From the NCBI RefSeq assembly GCF_000619905.2, contig NZ_CP012371.1, forward strand, positions 248,001-312,000: a stretch of 64,000 bases of DNA, read 5' to 3'. Below, in pieces: positions 46,870-55,956 of this stretch. The DNA comes from Nitrosospira briensis C-128 (lineage in GTDB: Bacteria > Pseudomonadota > Gammaproteobacteria > Burkholderiales > Nitrosomonadaceae). The notes under the pieces are model-generated. The model worked only from the letters and a program-made list of their open reading frames with translations, was not told the DNA's origin and did no database searches. Within the stretch, counting starts at the first letter, position 1; the number at the start of each line of letters is the position of its first letter. The position numbers were made by a program, and so were the translations under genes.

Positions 46870-48297
46870 ATGCAAGCTTCCTTTCACACAGACCAGTGGC
46901 GCAAGTTTCTCAAGAGCTGCGGCGACATGGCTGGCAACGCTCGACCCTTCCAGGTTTCCGGCAATCTTACTCGCGTTACGGGACTGGTAATGGAAGCAGT
47001 AGGGCTCAAGCTCGCGGTGGGAAGCGGCTGCACCGTGCTGACGCCCAATGGGAACAGGGTAGAAGCGGAGGTAGTGGGTTTTCAAGGCGACCGACTTTAT
47101 CTGATGCCCAACACCGACGTATTTGGCCTGACACCTGGCGCGAAGGTCATTCCCTGGAGCAACACCGGTGCGTTGCCGATACTGGATGACGCTCGCCAGC
47201 CACGACGCCGTGCCTCTGACCGGCTCAAGCGTTTTCCGGTGGGGAACGGGCTGCTGGGACGCGTACTGGACGGTGCTGGACGCCCTTTGGATGGTCTGGG
47301 ACCGCTGCAGGCGGAACATGGCGCACCACTCGTCAATCAGCCGCTCAATCCGCTGGATCGGGATCCGATAAATCAGACGCTGGATGTCGGCGTACGCGCC
47401 ATCAATGCGCTGCTTACCGTTGGACGAGGCCAACGCATGGGCCTGTTTGCCGGCTCCGGCGTGGGAAAAAGCGTCCTGCTCGGCATGATGGCGCGCTACA
47501 CCAGCGCCGATGTGATTGTGGTGGGGCTGATCGGTGAGCGAGGCCGCGAGGTCAAGGAATTCATCGAACAAATCCTGGGTCCGGAAGGGCTGGCCCGCTC
47601 GGTGGTGGTGGCCGCCCCCGCCGATACCTGGCCGTTGATGCGATTACAGGGTGCATCCTATGCCACGTCCATCGCCGAATATTTTCGCGATCAGGGCAAG
47701 AATGTCCTGCTGATCATGGATTCGCTTACGCGCTATGCCATGGCACAGCGAGAGATAGCGCTGGCAATTGGAGAGCCGCCCGCAACGAAAGGTTATCCGC
47801 CTTCCGTGTTCGCCCGATTGCCGCAACTGGTGGAGCGGGCCGGCAATGGCCTCAAGGGAGGCGGTTCGATTACCGCGTTCTACACCGTCTTGACCGAGGG
47901 GGACGACCAGCAGGATCCTATCGCGGATGCGGCCCGTGCAATCCTCGACGGTCATATCGTGCTGTCGCGCCACCTTGCGGAAGCGGGCCATTATCCCGCC
48001 ATCGATATAGAAGCTTCGATCAGCCGGGCCATGACCGGATTGATTTCGCCGCAATATTTCGAGCAGGTACGTGGCTTCAAGCAACTCTATTCGCGTTATC
48101 AACGTTCACGCGACCTGATCAGTGTAGGGGCCTACTCGTCCGGGAGTGATCCGTTGCTGGACCGCGCGATCGCGCTATATCCCCAACTGGAAGCGTTCCT
48201 TCAGCAAGGCATGTTCGAACGTGCGGATTATGCGGACAGCGCCGCTAAACTAGGCGTGCTGCTCGGCGAACAGCCCCGGGCGGTTGACCAAACCTGA
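46870..48297 (+). CDS. fliI: Flagellum-specific export ATPase FliI
   Basis: A 475-residue ATPase related to the F1 beta subunit. Walker A is [15 protein letters not shown], the Walker B region is [18 protein letters not shown], and the family pattern [20 protein letters not shown] follows. The N-terminal beta-barrel domain occupies about residues 1-110 and the C-terminal helical part ends with a variable tail. It energises export of rod, hook and filament subunits. AGGA lies about 8 nt before the ATG. Confidence 0.97.
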   Translation: MQASFHTDQWRKFLKSCGDMAGNARPFQVSGNLTRVTGLVMEAVGLKLAVGSGCTVLTPNGNRVEAEVVGFQGDRLYLMPNTDVFGLTPGAKVIPWSNTGALPILDDARQPRRRASDRLKRFPVGNGLLGRVLDGAGRPLDGLGPLQAEHGAPLVNQPLNPLDRDPINQTLDVGVRAINALLTVGRGQRMGLFAGSGVGKSVLLGMMARYTSADVIVVGLIGERGREVKEFIEQILGPEGLARSVVVAAPADTWPLMRLQGASYATSIAEYFRDQGKNVLLIMDSLTRYAMAQREIALAIGEPPATKGYPPSVFARLPQLVERAGNGLKGGGSITAFYTVLTEGDDQQDPIADAARAILDGHIVLSRHLAEAGHYPAIDIEASISRAMTGLISPQYFEQVRGFKQLYSRYQRSRDLISVGAYSSGSDPLLDRAIALYPQLEAFLQQGMFERADYADSAAKLGVLLGEQPRAVDQT

Positions 48298-48373
48298 CTT
48301 GGCCTGGTTTAGCCTGACCTGATCGAATTAGCCCAAACTTGATCCTGACCAACCCTGACCGGAAAAGAAGAGA

Positions 48374-48823
48374 ATGGCAAAACTACCCGCTTTGGATACA
48401 TTGATCGAACTGGCGCAGACACGTACGGACGATGCGGCAAAACGCCTGGGGATGCTGTGCACACAAGGTGTACAGGTAGAAGCCAAGCTCCAGTTGCTAC
48501 TGCAATATCGGGATGATTACTGTGCCCGCTTTCAGGTGTCGATGCGGCAGGGGCTGACAGCATCCGACTGGCGAAACTACCAGGAGTTCATCGACAAACT
48601 CGACGCCGCAATCACCCAGCAGCGCGAAGCCCTGGTTTCGGCGCAGCAGCGCGTCGCGGCAGGCAAGATCGCCTGGCAGTCGGCCAAGCGCACTTTCAAT
48701 TCTTATGACACGCTCGTGCAACGCCAGGCTCGCGCGGAATTGCTGCGTGCCATAAAGCGCGAACAGCGTGAAACCGACGAGCATACGGGCAATGTCGCCG
48801 CACGCCAGAATCCGTCGCGCTGA
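48374..48823 (+). CDS. fliJ: Flagellar export chaperone FliJ
   Basis: A 149-residue coiled-coil protein, the usual FliJ length. The first helix starts LDTLIELAQTRTDDAAKRLG, and long Arg/Gln/Glu-rich helices follow (YDTLVQRQARAELLRAIKRE). It sits in the FliI hexamer like the F1 gamma stalk and recycles chaperones. It lies between fliI and fliK as in most clusters. Confidence 0.93.
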   Translation: MAKLPALDTLIELAQTRTDDAAKRLGMLCTQGVQVEAKLQLLLQYRDDYCARFQVSMRQGLTASDWRNYQEFIDKLDAAITQQREALVSAQQRVAAGKIAWQSAKRTFNSYDTLVQRQARAELLRAIKREQRETDEHTGNVAARQNPSR

Positions 48824-48872
48824 TCACTTCCCCTCTTAACCATTACCATCGAAAAATATCGGAACCAACATT

Positions 48873-50300
48873 ATGCTGACCTTGCCCGCACTCAACAGTA
48901 TGTCTTCATCTCCCGTGTCTGCGCTCAGGAATTCCGCTCCCGCTAGTGATGCGCAGGAAGCCGGGCAAGCAGCCGCTACTGCTGGTTTTGGCGAAGTGCT
49001 TGCGCATGAAATGAGCGGAACGGACCGCTCCGACGTTGGGCTACCCGATGAGAAAACAGCCCCAGGCAAAGATCCCGATGGCAGGGTCACCAGCGCCGGG
49101 GAGATGGAAGCGCGAAATGCAGAAATAATGAAAGATATAAAGGAAAGGGAAAGTAATCTGGTTGTGGTTGCTGCGGCACTTCAGCCCATGGATATGACGG
49201 AAATATTGCCCGGTATGGCAGCTGCCCGTACGCCGGGTTCCCGAACCGATGCCGGAATCGATGCCCGAGCCGATGTCCAGGCCGATACCCAACACCAGCA
49301 CAACGACCCCGCCGATACCTTGGCCAGCATGTCCCCGGCCGAACTCGCCACTGCCGTGGCGCAGCATGCAGGGTTGGTGGTTTCGCAGTTCAGTGCGGTT
49401 ACTGCACGGTCAGCTGGAATTCCGGACAGCACCAGCATCGACACGAGGGCGGCCACGGCCACGGCCACCGCCGGTGCGGGCACGTCCCGGAACGCAAGAT
49501 TACCATCTGACGCACTCGCTACCGTCGCGTCTGGCGTAATGGCCAGGATAGCAACCAAAGCGGGGCAGGGCGATGTAAGCGATCCGGTCATTCCGGATAA
49601 GACTTTCGTTACTGGCGACGACGCCCCGATCAAGCCGTCCCAGAATGGGAGACAGGGCACTTTGCCCCAACTGGAGTTCGGCGCGCCGAAATTCAGCTTG
49701 GCGGGTGAAAACCGGCAAGCTGAAAAATCCATGCTTGAAGTTGCGCAGCACAATTTGTCCGCCGCACAGATAGAGGGGGGGGCGGCGGCCGTACCTGAGC
49801 GCGGTCCCATATCGGCAGCCATATCCGCAGCTTCGGCAGCCGCGTCTGGCACGCCTGTTCACGCCACGCTTGGGCTGGAACCCCGCCTCGGTGCTGCCGG
49901 CTGGGATAATGCACTGCAGAAAGTCCTCTGGATGGTCTCCAACCAGCAACAGGTTGCGGAGCTGAGCCTCAACCCGCCCGATCTGGGCCCCTTGCAAGTC
50001 GTCTTATCCATCTCCGATGACCAGGTCAGCGCAATGTTCATTTCGCAACAGGCCGATGTGCGGCAAGCACTGGAAGCTGCACTTCCGCGACTCAAGGAAA
50101 TGATGGCGGACAGCGGGATCAATCTAAGCAATACGACCGTGAGTGCCGATTCCACCCGGCAACAGGCAGAGTCCGAACAGCAAAACCATTCGGGCGCACG
50201 ATACGGTAAGGGCAACGGTCAAATGACCATGCCGGGGATAGATGCGGGTGCAAACCCTATTCGTTCCGGAGGAAACAGTCTGGTGGATACGTTCGCTTAG
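48873..50300 (+). CDS. fliK: Flagellar hook-length control protein FliK
   Basis: A 475-residue secreted ruler protein. The N-terminal 330 residues are low-complexity, rich in Ala, Ser, Asp and Pro, with a DAGIDARADVQADTQ-type stretch. The conserved C-domain has QQVAELSLNPPDLGPLQVVL, then ISDDQVSAMFISQQADVRQA and LPRLKEMMADSGINLSN. That domain switches FlhB from hook to filament export. A second FliK-like gene lies at 37757. Confidence 0.93.
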   Translation: MLTLPALNSMSSSPVSALRNSAPASDAQEAGQAAATAGFGEVLAHEMSGTDRSDVGLPDEKTAPGKDPDGRVTSAGEMEARNAEIMKDIKERESNLVVVAAALQPMDMTEILPGMAAARTPGSRTDAGIDARADVQADTQHQHNDPADTLASMSPAELATAVAQHAGLVVSQFSAVTARSAGIPDSTSIDTRAATATATAGAGTSRNARLPSDALATVASGVMARIATKAGQGDVSDPVIPDKTFVTGDDAPIKPSQNGRQGTLPQLEFGAPKFSLAGENRQAEKSMLEVAQHNLSAAQIEGGAAAVPERGPISAAISAASAAASGTPVHATLGLEPRLGAAGWDNALQKVLWMVSNQQQVAELSLNPPDLGPLQVVLSISDDQVSAMFISQQADVRQALEAALPRLKEMMADSGINLSNTTVSADSTRQQAESEQQNHSGARYGKGNGQMTMPGIDAGANPIRSGGNSLVDTFA

Positions 50301-50364
50301 CTTATAAAAGTGCAAAGCCGCAACTGGCAGAATTTTTTGCGCCTTATTTTCATCGCTCCTTCAA

Positions 50365-50397
50365 CCTGAATCCGATAGTTGGACGTCCGGATTCAGG
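50365..50397. repeat. Family 3 hairpin (CCTGAATCCG arms)
   Basis: CCTGAATCCG and CGGATTCAGG around a 13 nt loop that includes ATAGTTGGACG. It lies 65 bp after the fliK stop and just before the longer family 3 element at 50401. Confidence 0.6.
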
Positions 50398-50400
50398 ATC

Positions 50401-50732
50401 AACCTAAATCTGGTAGTTGGACGGGGTGAAGTGTATGGTTTTTGGGGTGCAGGGCAAAGCGCAACGACGCAAAATGTGACCGTGCAGGGCGGAGCAGCGC
50501 CTTCCGCAGGATGGTGCGACCCCGAAGCGACCTCACCTGGAAGGTGAGCACCAAATAATATGAAATATTGTTGTTAATCAGGACACTGATTATTTATCAG
50601 ATTATGCCAAGGTAGGTCGGGCTGCGCCCGACGATCGTAAAAATGATGTCGGGCATAGCCCGACCTACCAGCGGAGCGTAACCATCATCGAGCCTTTTCT
50701 TGAAAGAGCGGTCAACTACCGGATTTAGTTTA
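50401..50732. repeat. Family 3 MITE-like element with inverted ends
   Basis: The left end AACCTAAATCTGGTAGTTGG and right end GTCAACTACCGGATTTAGTT form an imperfect terminal inverted repeat about 330 bp apart. No gene is seen inside. A family 2 palindrome (50612-50668) and its conserved flank lie within it. It fills most of the 575 bp between fliK and fliL (50301-50875). Confidence 0.6.
50612..50705. repeat. Family 2 palindrome, inverted copy
   Basis: The palindrome 50612-50668 (GTAGGTCGGGCTGCGCCCG ...) with flank to 50705 is an inverted copy of 37568-37661. It shares both the palindrome and the flank that contains CGATGATGGT. Confidence 0.8.
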
Positions 50733-50875
50733 ATCGCTGTGGATTTAGTCCCACACATCAAATTCCGAGATGGCCGGTTTTTGTCCTTCTGTTCGCCGTG
50801 CTGCCGCAACACTACTACTGTGATAATGGTATTTATACTTTGTAACGGTATTCATACTTAGGAACAGGACGAGTC

Positions 50876-51379
50876 ATGGCAACCAGGCTGAACAAACAGG
50901 AAAGGGAATATCGCGAGTCCGCTGTCGTCGATCCGAAGCAAAAGCCCAAAGGCAGCAAATTGATTCTGTTAATTGTTTCGGCCGTACTGCTGCTCGGCGC
51001 CGGTGCCGGTGGTGCAGCATGGTATTTCAGCCAGATCCAGGACGGGGCAACGCCCATGAAGAAGCCACCCATATTCGTCAGCCTGGATACGTTTACCGTC
51101 AATCTGCAGCCCGAGCACAGCGAACAGCATCTTCAGACCAATCTGACCTTGAAGGTTGAAAATGTCGAAGCAGCAGGATTGATCAAGCTGCATATGCCGG
51201 AGGTGCGCAACCGGATTTTGCTGCTCCTTTCCAGCAAGGCTGCTTCGCAGATTATTGCCACAGACGGCAAAAAGGCGCTTGCAGCCGAATTGCTCGCAGA
51301 GATCAATCAGCCGTTCAGTGAAGACAACTCGGGGGAAGTCGTCGAAAGCGTGCTTTTTACTTCTTTCGTGATCCAGTGA
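50876..51379 (+). CDS. fliL: Flagellar basal body protein FliL
   Basis: A 167-residue single-pass membrane protein. The helix LILLIVSAVLLLGAGAGGAA lies after a short cytoplasmic stretch, and the periplasmic part is the FliL domain: FVSLDTFTVNLQPEHSEQHL, then HMPEVRNRILLLLSSKAASQ and VESVLFTSFVIQ. FliL encircles the stator and supports torque. AGGACGAG precedes the ATG. fliM starts 7 bp after its stop. Confidence 0.94.
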   Translation: MATRLNKQEREYRESAVVDPKQKPKGSKLILLIVSAVLLLGAGAGGAAWYFSQIQDGATPMKKPPIFVSLDTFTVNLQPEHSEQHLQTNLTLKVENVEAAGLIKLHMPEVRNRILLLLSSKAASQIIATDGKKALAAELLAEINQPFSEDNSGEVVESVLFTSFVIQ

Positions 51380-51386
51380 ATGCCTC

Positions 51387-52364
51387 ATGAGTAACGACTT
51401 TCTCTCGCAGGAAGAAGTGGACGCGCTGCTCAAAGGGATCAGAGGCGGTGCGGACGAAACTCAGCAGGAGGTCCGACCTTCAGGTTTCCGTCCATATAAC
51501 CTGGCGACTCAAGAGCGTATCGTGCGTGGGCGCATGCCTACGCTTGAAATTATCAACGAGCGTTTTGCCCGGCTTTTACGGCTTGGCCTGTTCAATTTCA
51601 TGCGCCGGAGCGCAAACGTCACTGCAGGCCCGGTCCGGGTCATCAAATTCAGCGAATTCGTGCGCAACCTGGTAGTGCCGAGCAATCTGAACCTCGTGCA
51701 CGTCAAGCCGCTACGTGGTACATCGCTATTCGTGTTCGATCCCACCCTGGTGTTTCTGGTGGTTGATAACCTGTTCGGCGGCGATGGCCGCCTTCTTCCC
51801 ACGGCGGAAGGGCGCGACTTCACTCAAACCGAGCAGCGCATCATCCAGCGCCTGCTCAATCTGGTATTCGACAGCTACGGAAAATCCTGGCATCCCGTAT
51901 ATCCAATCGAGTTCGAATATGTACGTGCCGAGACGAACACACAGTTCGCCAACGTGGCGACACCCAACGAAGTGGTTGTCGCCACTACGTTCGAGGTCAA
52001 CTTCGGCACCATCGTAGGAGAGATGCATATTTGCATCCCATACTCCATTCTTGAGCCGATACGTGACCTGCTTTCCAGCAGCATGCAGGGTGAGGCGCTG
52101 GAGGTCGACAAGCGGTGGGTTGGCCGCCTGTCAAAACAGGTGCAGTCGGCTGAGGTAACGATGCTGGTGAATCTGGCGCATGTGCACGTTACCCTCGATC
52201 AAATACTCAACATGCAGGTTGGTGATGTAATTCCGCTGGATATCCCGGAATTTGTCACCGCCAGCGTCGACAGCGTACCGGTAATGGAATGCCGTTATGG
52301 CGTTTCAAACGGCAGGTACGCGCTGCGCATGGAAAAAATGCTTGGTTCCGCGGGCAACGAATGA
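51387..52364 (+). CDS. fliM: Flagellar motor switch protein FliM
   Basis: A 325-residue C-ring protein. The N-terminal CheY-P docking peptide is LSQEEVDALLKG. The middle CheC-like domain has RGRMPTLEIINERFARLLRL and YPIEFEYVRAETNTQFANVA. The C-terminal SpoA domain has VTLDQILNMQVGDVIPLDIP. It receives the signal from CheY. The stop overlaps a possible fliN start (ATGA). Confidence 0.96.
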   Translation: MSNDFLSQEEVDALLKGIRGGADETQQEVRPSGFRPYNLATQERIVRGRMPTLEIINERFARLLRLGLFNFMRRSANVTAGPVRVIKFSEFVRNLVVPSNLNLVHVKPLRGTSLFVFDPTLVFLVVDNLFGGDGRLLPTAEGRDFTQTEQRIIQRLLNLVFDSYGKSWHPVYPIEFEYVRAETNTQFANVATPNEVVVATTFEVNFGTIVGEMHICIPYSILEPIRDLLSSSMQGEALEVDKRWVGRLSKQVQSAEVTMLVNLAHVHVTLDQILNMQVGDVIPLDIPEFVTASVDSVPVMECRYGVSNGRYALRMEKMLGSAGNE

Positions 52365-52816
52365 GCGCCGATGAACGCCGCGATCTGTCCAGGCGACCCT
52401 TTATGAAACAATCCAAGGAGATGAACGTGCACGCAAACCAAGCCAATTCCGAATCACGAATGACTGAGCAGGAAACTGCTGCAGCCGCTGTGGCCGAAGG
52501 CGCTCCAGCTCCAATTTTCGAGCAGTTTACCCCCGGTCAGAAGATGCAGATTCACAATGACATCGACATGATCATGGATATACCCGTTCAACTCACCGTG
52601 CAATTGGGGCGTACCAAAATCGCCATCAAGAATCTGCTCCAACTGGCACAAGGTTCGGTCGTGGAGCTGGATGGCCTGGCAGGCGAGCCGATGGACGTGC
52701 TGGTCAATGGTTATTTGATCGCCCAAGGCGAGGTTGTAGTGGTCAACGAGAAATTTGGTATTCGCTTGACCGATATCATCACGCCGAGCGAGCGTATCCG
52801 TAAATTAAACCGCTAG
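52361..52816 (+). CDS. fliN: Flagellar motor switch protein FliN
   Basis: A 151-residue protein if started at the ATG overlapping fliM. The SpoA domain is at the C-terminus: MIMDIPVQLTVQLGRTKIAI, then NLLQLAQGSVVELDGLAGEP and FGIRLTDIITPSERIRKLN. It forms the lower C ring with FliM. The start is not certain: an AAGGAG directly before an ATG at 52421, and 6 nt before an in-frame GTG at 52427, may be the real site. The TAG stop is inside a family 1 short palindrome. Confidence 0.93.
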   Translation: MSADERRDLSRRPFMKQSKEMNVHANQANSESRMTEQETAAAAVAEGAPAPIFEQFTPGQKMQIHNDIDMIMDIPVQLTVQLGRTKIAIKNLLQLAQGSVVELDGLAGEPMDVLVNGYLIAQGEVVVVNEKFGIRLTDIITPSERIRKLNR

Positions 52817-52875
52817 CAGCCTGTCGGACTTGAAGAATTTGCAGCCGACTTCCTTTGAGTCCGACAGGTTGCTAG
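52813..52875. repeat. Family 1 palindrome, short copy
   Basis: 63 bp: CTAGCAGCCTGTCGGACTTG, then GAAGAATTTGCAGCCGACTT, then CCTTTGAGTCCGACAGGTTG and CTAG. It corresponds to a long copy with the middle 100 bp removed. The fliN stop lies in its left end and it separates fliN from fliO. Confidence 0.85.
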
Positions 52876-52898
52876 GTTCAAAGACCACGAATTCAGGT

Positions 52899-53483
52899 AT
52901 GGACGAGATGAAAATCGGCGGCATCCGCAACAACCTATTTGTGCATTTCCATGGCAAGTGCGCATATTTTATAAACTCACCCTATCGCGTTGACCTCGCG
53001 CGCCACCCGAAAGGCTTTTCGGCTGGACCAATACTTTTTCTGGCTCCGTTGTCATTGATATTGTGGACATTGCCGGTGACCACCATGGCACAAACGGTAG
53101 CAACAGATGCAACGGGTAGTGCCGCTTCCGGCGGAAGCATGCTCCAGGTCATACTCGGCCTGGGATTGGTACTCGCCGTCATGGCGGGTTCCGCATGGCT
53201 GCTGAGGCGTTTTGGCGGCCTCCAGCGTAGGCCCGGCGGCGGTATCAAGGTAATCGGCGGCTCGGCTGTCGGCCAGCGCGAGCGGGTGGTGCTGGTGGAG
53301 GTCGCCGATACTTGGCTGGTGATAGGCGTCGCACCGGGGCATGTCACCGCATTACACAGTATGCCCAAGGGCGAGATTACCGGCATTGCCGATCCCGTCG
53401 GCGGCGCCAGCACGGATCACCATTTTTCCGTCTGGTTCCGGCAGGTGACGGCGAAACGTGATGGTGAGCAGCATGGCAAATAA
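52899..53483 (+). CDS. fliO: Flagellar biosynthesis protein FliO
   Basis: A 194-residue protein if started at the ATG at 52899. A membrane stretch ([19 protein letters not shown]) is followed by a second helix ([20 protein letters not shown]), then the FliO domain: [20 protein letters not shown] and [20 protein letters not shown]. It helps assemble the FliP ring of the export gate. An open extension to 52830 lies in the repeat and is rejected. fliP overlaps the 3' end by 11 bp. Confidence 0.9.
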   Translation: MDEMKIGGIRNNLFVHFHGKCAYFINSPYRVDLARHPKGFSAGPILFLAPLSLILWTLPVTTMAQTVATDATGSAASGGSMLQVILGLGLVLAVMAGSAWLLRRFGGLQRRPGGGIKVIGGSAVGQRERVVLVEVADTWLVIGVAPGHVTALHSMPKGEITGIADPVGGASTDHHFSVWFRQVTAKRDGEQHGK

Positions 53484-54255
53484 CAACTTTTCGTTTTCGT
53501 CCACGACACGCGCCATGCCGGGGATCGCGCTCGGAACCGTGCTATTGGCCGCGCCCTTGCTCGCGCTGGCGCAGAATCCCGGTTTGCCCGCATTCACCAG
53601 CACGCCGGCTCTGGGCGGCGGGCAAAACTATTCACTAAGCCTGCAAACCCTGCTGCTGCTGACATCACTCACCTTTCTGCCGGCAGCGCTGCTGATGATG
53701 ACCGGCTTTACCCGTATCATCATCGTGCTCTCGCTGCTGCGCCAGGCACTCGGCACACAGTCTTCGCCGCCAAACCAGGTACTCGTCGGGCTTGCGCTGT
53801 TTCTTACTTTTTTCGTCATGGGGCCGGTTTTCGACAAAATCTATGAGAATGCCTACGAACCCTATACCAGCAATAAGATAACGATGTCGGAGGCCCTGGA
53901 CAAGGGCGCCGCGCCGCTCAAAGCGTTCATGATGAAGCAGACGCGGGAAGCGGATCTGGCGCTGTTCGTCAAGCTCTCCGGCGGCCCACAACTGAATGGC
54001 CCGGAAGACGTGCCATTGCGCGTACTCGTCCCGGCCTTTGTCACAAGCGAACTGAAAACCGCCTTCCAGATCGGCTTTGCGGTGTTTATTCCCTTTCTTA
54101 TTATCGATATGGTTGTGGCGTCGGTGCTCATGTCCATGGGCATGATGATGGTATCGCCCGCCCTTGTGGCATTGCCGTTCAAGATCATGCTGTTCGTGCT
54201 GGTCGACGGCTGGCACATGCTGATCGGCTCGCTTGCGGAGAGCTTTTACCAATGA
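53473..54255 (+). CDS. fliP: Flagellar export gate protein FliP
   Basis: A 260-residue membrane protein. A cleavable-looking signal ([18 protein letters not shown]) precedes the mature region. Family blocks are [40 protein letters not shown] and [20 protein letters not shown], then [20 protein letters not shown]. FliP makes the pentameric core of the export gate with FliQ and FliR. The ATG at 53473 is chosen over a GTG 15 bases upstream. Confidence 0.95.
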   Translation: MANNNFSFSSTTRAMPGIALGTVLLAAPLLALAQNPGLPAFTSTPALGGGQNYSLSLQTLLLLTSLTFLPAALLMMTGFTRIIIVLSLLRQALGTQSSPPNQVLVGLALFLTFFVMGPVFDKIYENAYEPYTSNKITMSEALDKGAAPLKAFMMKQTREADLALFVKLSGGPQLNGPEDVPLRVLVPAFVTSELKTAFQIGFAVFIPFLIIDMVVASVLMSMGMMMVSPALVALPFKIMLFVLVDGWHMLIGSLAESFYQ

Positions 54256-54390
54256 CGGCGGAATATGGCTTTACGGTTGACAGGTAACCGGTTTTGAAAT
54301 CTTCTCCGATCCGGGAGAAATGATCGAGCAAAAATATTTGTGGCGGCAAGTAGACCAGTTCTTGCCATATCAACCCTTAAGGATGAAACG

Positions 54391-54660
54391 ATGACCCCCG
54401 AAAGCGTGATGACCCTGGGCCAGAAGGCCATGGAGGTGACACTGATGATTTCTGCGCCGCTATTGCTGGTTGCGCTGGCGACCGGCCTGCTGGTAAGCAT
54501 CTTCCAGGCCGCCACGCAGATCAATGAGATGACCTTATCCTTCATTCCCAAGCTGGTGGCCCTATTTACGGCCCTGGTACTGGCTGGACCATGGATGCTC
54601 TCGGTGATGCTTGACTACATGCGGCAGGTATTTGAGGGAATTCCAGCATTGGTGAGCTAG
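54391..54660 (+). CDS. fliQ: Flagellar export gate protein FliQ
   Basis: An 89-residue protein with two membrane helices, the usual FliQ length: MISAPLLLVALATGLLVSIF and LVALFTALVLAGPWMLSVML, with QAATQINEMTLSFIPK between them. AAGGA lies about 9 nt before the ATG at 54391. A 135 bp gap separates it from fliP and a 248 bp gap, with a family 3 element, from fliR. Confidence 0.94.
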   Translation: MTPESVMTLGQKAMEVTLMISAPLLLVALATGLLVSIFQAATQINEMTLSFIPKLVALFTALVLAGPWMLSVMLDYMRQVFEGIPALVS

Positions 54661-54714
54661 CAATCCACGCTGGCTTGCAGCTTGCCAGGCGGCAATAAGC
54701 GAAGCGCATCCTTG

Positions 54715-54895
54715 AGCCTGAATCCGGCAGGTGACCGCTTATTTCTCACCTCATCCGCCAGCTCATTTGTCAACTAAGCGCAATAACCGAAAACCGAAAA
54801 GGATTCCGCACCCCATGAGCTTTATCTTTTTTTGAGCTCGCTACGGGACGGATTTAGCAGCGCACTCCACCTCGTCCAACTACCGGATTCAGGTT
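54715..54895. repeat. Family 3 MITE-like element with inverted ends
   Basis: The left end GCCTGAATCCGGCAGGTGACC and right end GTCCAACTACCGGATTCAGG form an imperfect inverted repeat 181 bp apart. No gene lies inside. Its right end is 13 bp before the fliR start codon. Confidence 0.6.
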
Positions 54896-54908
54896 AAAGA
54901 TACCTCTA

Positions 54909-55721
54909 GTGATCACCTTCAGTTCTGCCGATCTTGACGCTTGGATGACCTCGTTCCTATGGCCGCTTGTCCGCATCCTGGCGCTGTTGGCAGCCGCGCC
55001 GGTACTCGGCAATACGGCCATACCCATGCGGGTGAAGATCGGATTGGGCGTTCTCATTACCTTGATCCTGGCGCCTGCCATAGGACCGCTTCCAGGCCTG
55101 GAGCCGGCTTCGCCCGCAGGACTGCTGGTGCTGAGCCAGCAGATCGTAATCGGGCTGGCGATGGGCTTTGCCATGCGTATCGTGTTTAGTGCCGTGGAAT
55201 TGGCGGGAGAGATTGCGGGTTTGCAGATGGGCCTGGGTTTCGCCACTTTCTTCACACCACACAGCGATGGGAGTACGCTGGTAGTGGGTAAATTTCTCGG
55301 GCTGCTGGCGACGCTTGTGTTCCTGTCGCTAAATGGTCATCTGTTGATGCTGTCTGTGCTGGCCGAAAGTTTCAGCGCATTTCCCATCTCGGCCGAACCC
55401 TTTTCAGCCGGGGGATGGAGAAGGCTCGCGGAGTGGGGAGGCACGATTTTCCTGGCAGGCCTGCAGCTTGCGCTGCCGGTCGTTGCAGCATTGCTGATCG
55501 TCAATCTGGCGCTTGGTATCCTGACGCGTGCCTCACCCCAGCTCAATGTCTTTGCAGTCGGTTTCCCGATCACGCTAATGGTGGGAATGGTGGTATTGAT
55601 GTTGTCGCTGCCTTACTTTATTCCAGTGATCGAACATTTGATCATGAAAGGACTGGAAACCATGCTGCAGATAGCGCATGATGCCCGACCTCCGTCACCT
55701 GAACGGTTACCGTCATTGTGA
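54909..55721 (+). CDS. fliR: Flagellar export gate protein FliR
   Basis: A 270-residue membrane protein with about six hydrophobic helices. Family blocks are SFLWPLVRILALLAAAPVLG, GLQMGLGFATFFTPHSDGST and the later NVFAVGFPITLMVGMVVLML. The start codon is GTG at 54909 with only a weak ribosome site, just downstream of the family 3 element. It completes the FliPQR gate and is the last flagellar gene of this run; flhB and flhA are not here. Confidence 0.94.
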   Translation: MITFSSADLDAWMTSFLWPLVRILALLAAAPVLGNTAIPMRVKIGLGVLITLILAPAIGPLPGLEPASPAGLLVLSQQIVIGLAMGFAMRIVFSAVELAGEIAGLQMGLGFATFFTPHSDGSTLVVGKFLGLLATLVFLSLNGHLLMLSVLAESFSAFPISAEPFSAGGWRRLAEWGGTIFLAGLQLALPVVAALLIVNLALGILTRASPQLNVFAVGFPITLMVGMVVLMLSLPYFIPVIEHLIMKGLETMLQIAHDARPPSPERLPSL

Positions 55722-55956
55722 TCGTGACTCCTGAGTCCGCACTCGATAAATCCACTCAAAACCGGTGCCGAGCCATTCACCAATATCCCGATACTTACAA
55801 CGAGAATCCCTAGCCATTTATCTGGACAAAAATGGCTGATGATATTCTCGCCACCATTGAGCGATTTTGTCTGCGAATTTCTAACTCACGATACTGGAAT
55901 CTAATCAGGTTTTGGCAGCGCGCAACGGCAAATCCATTATTTTTGGCGAATACAGG

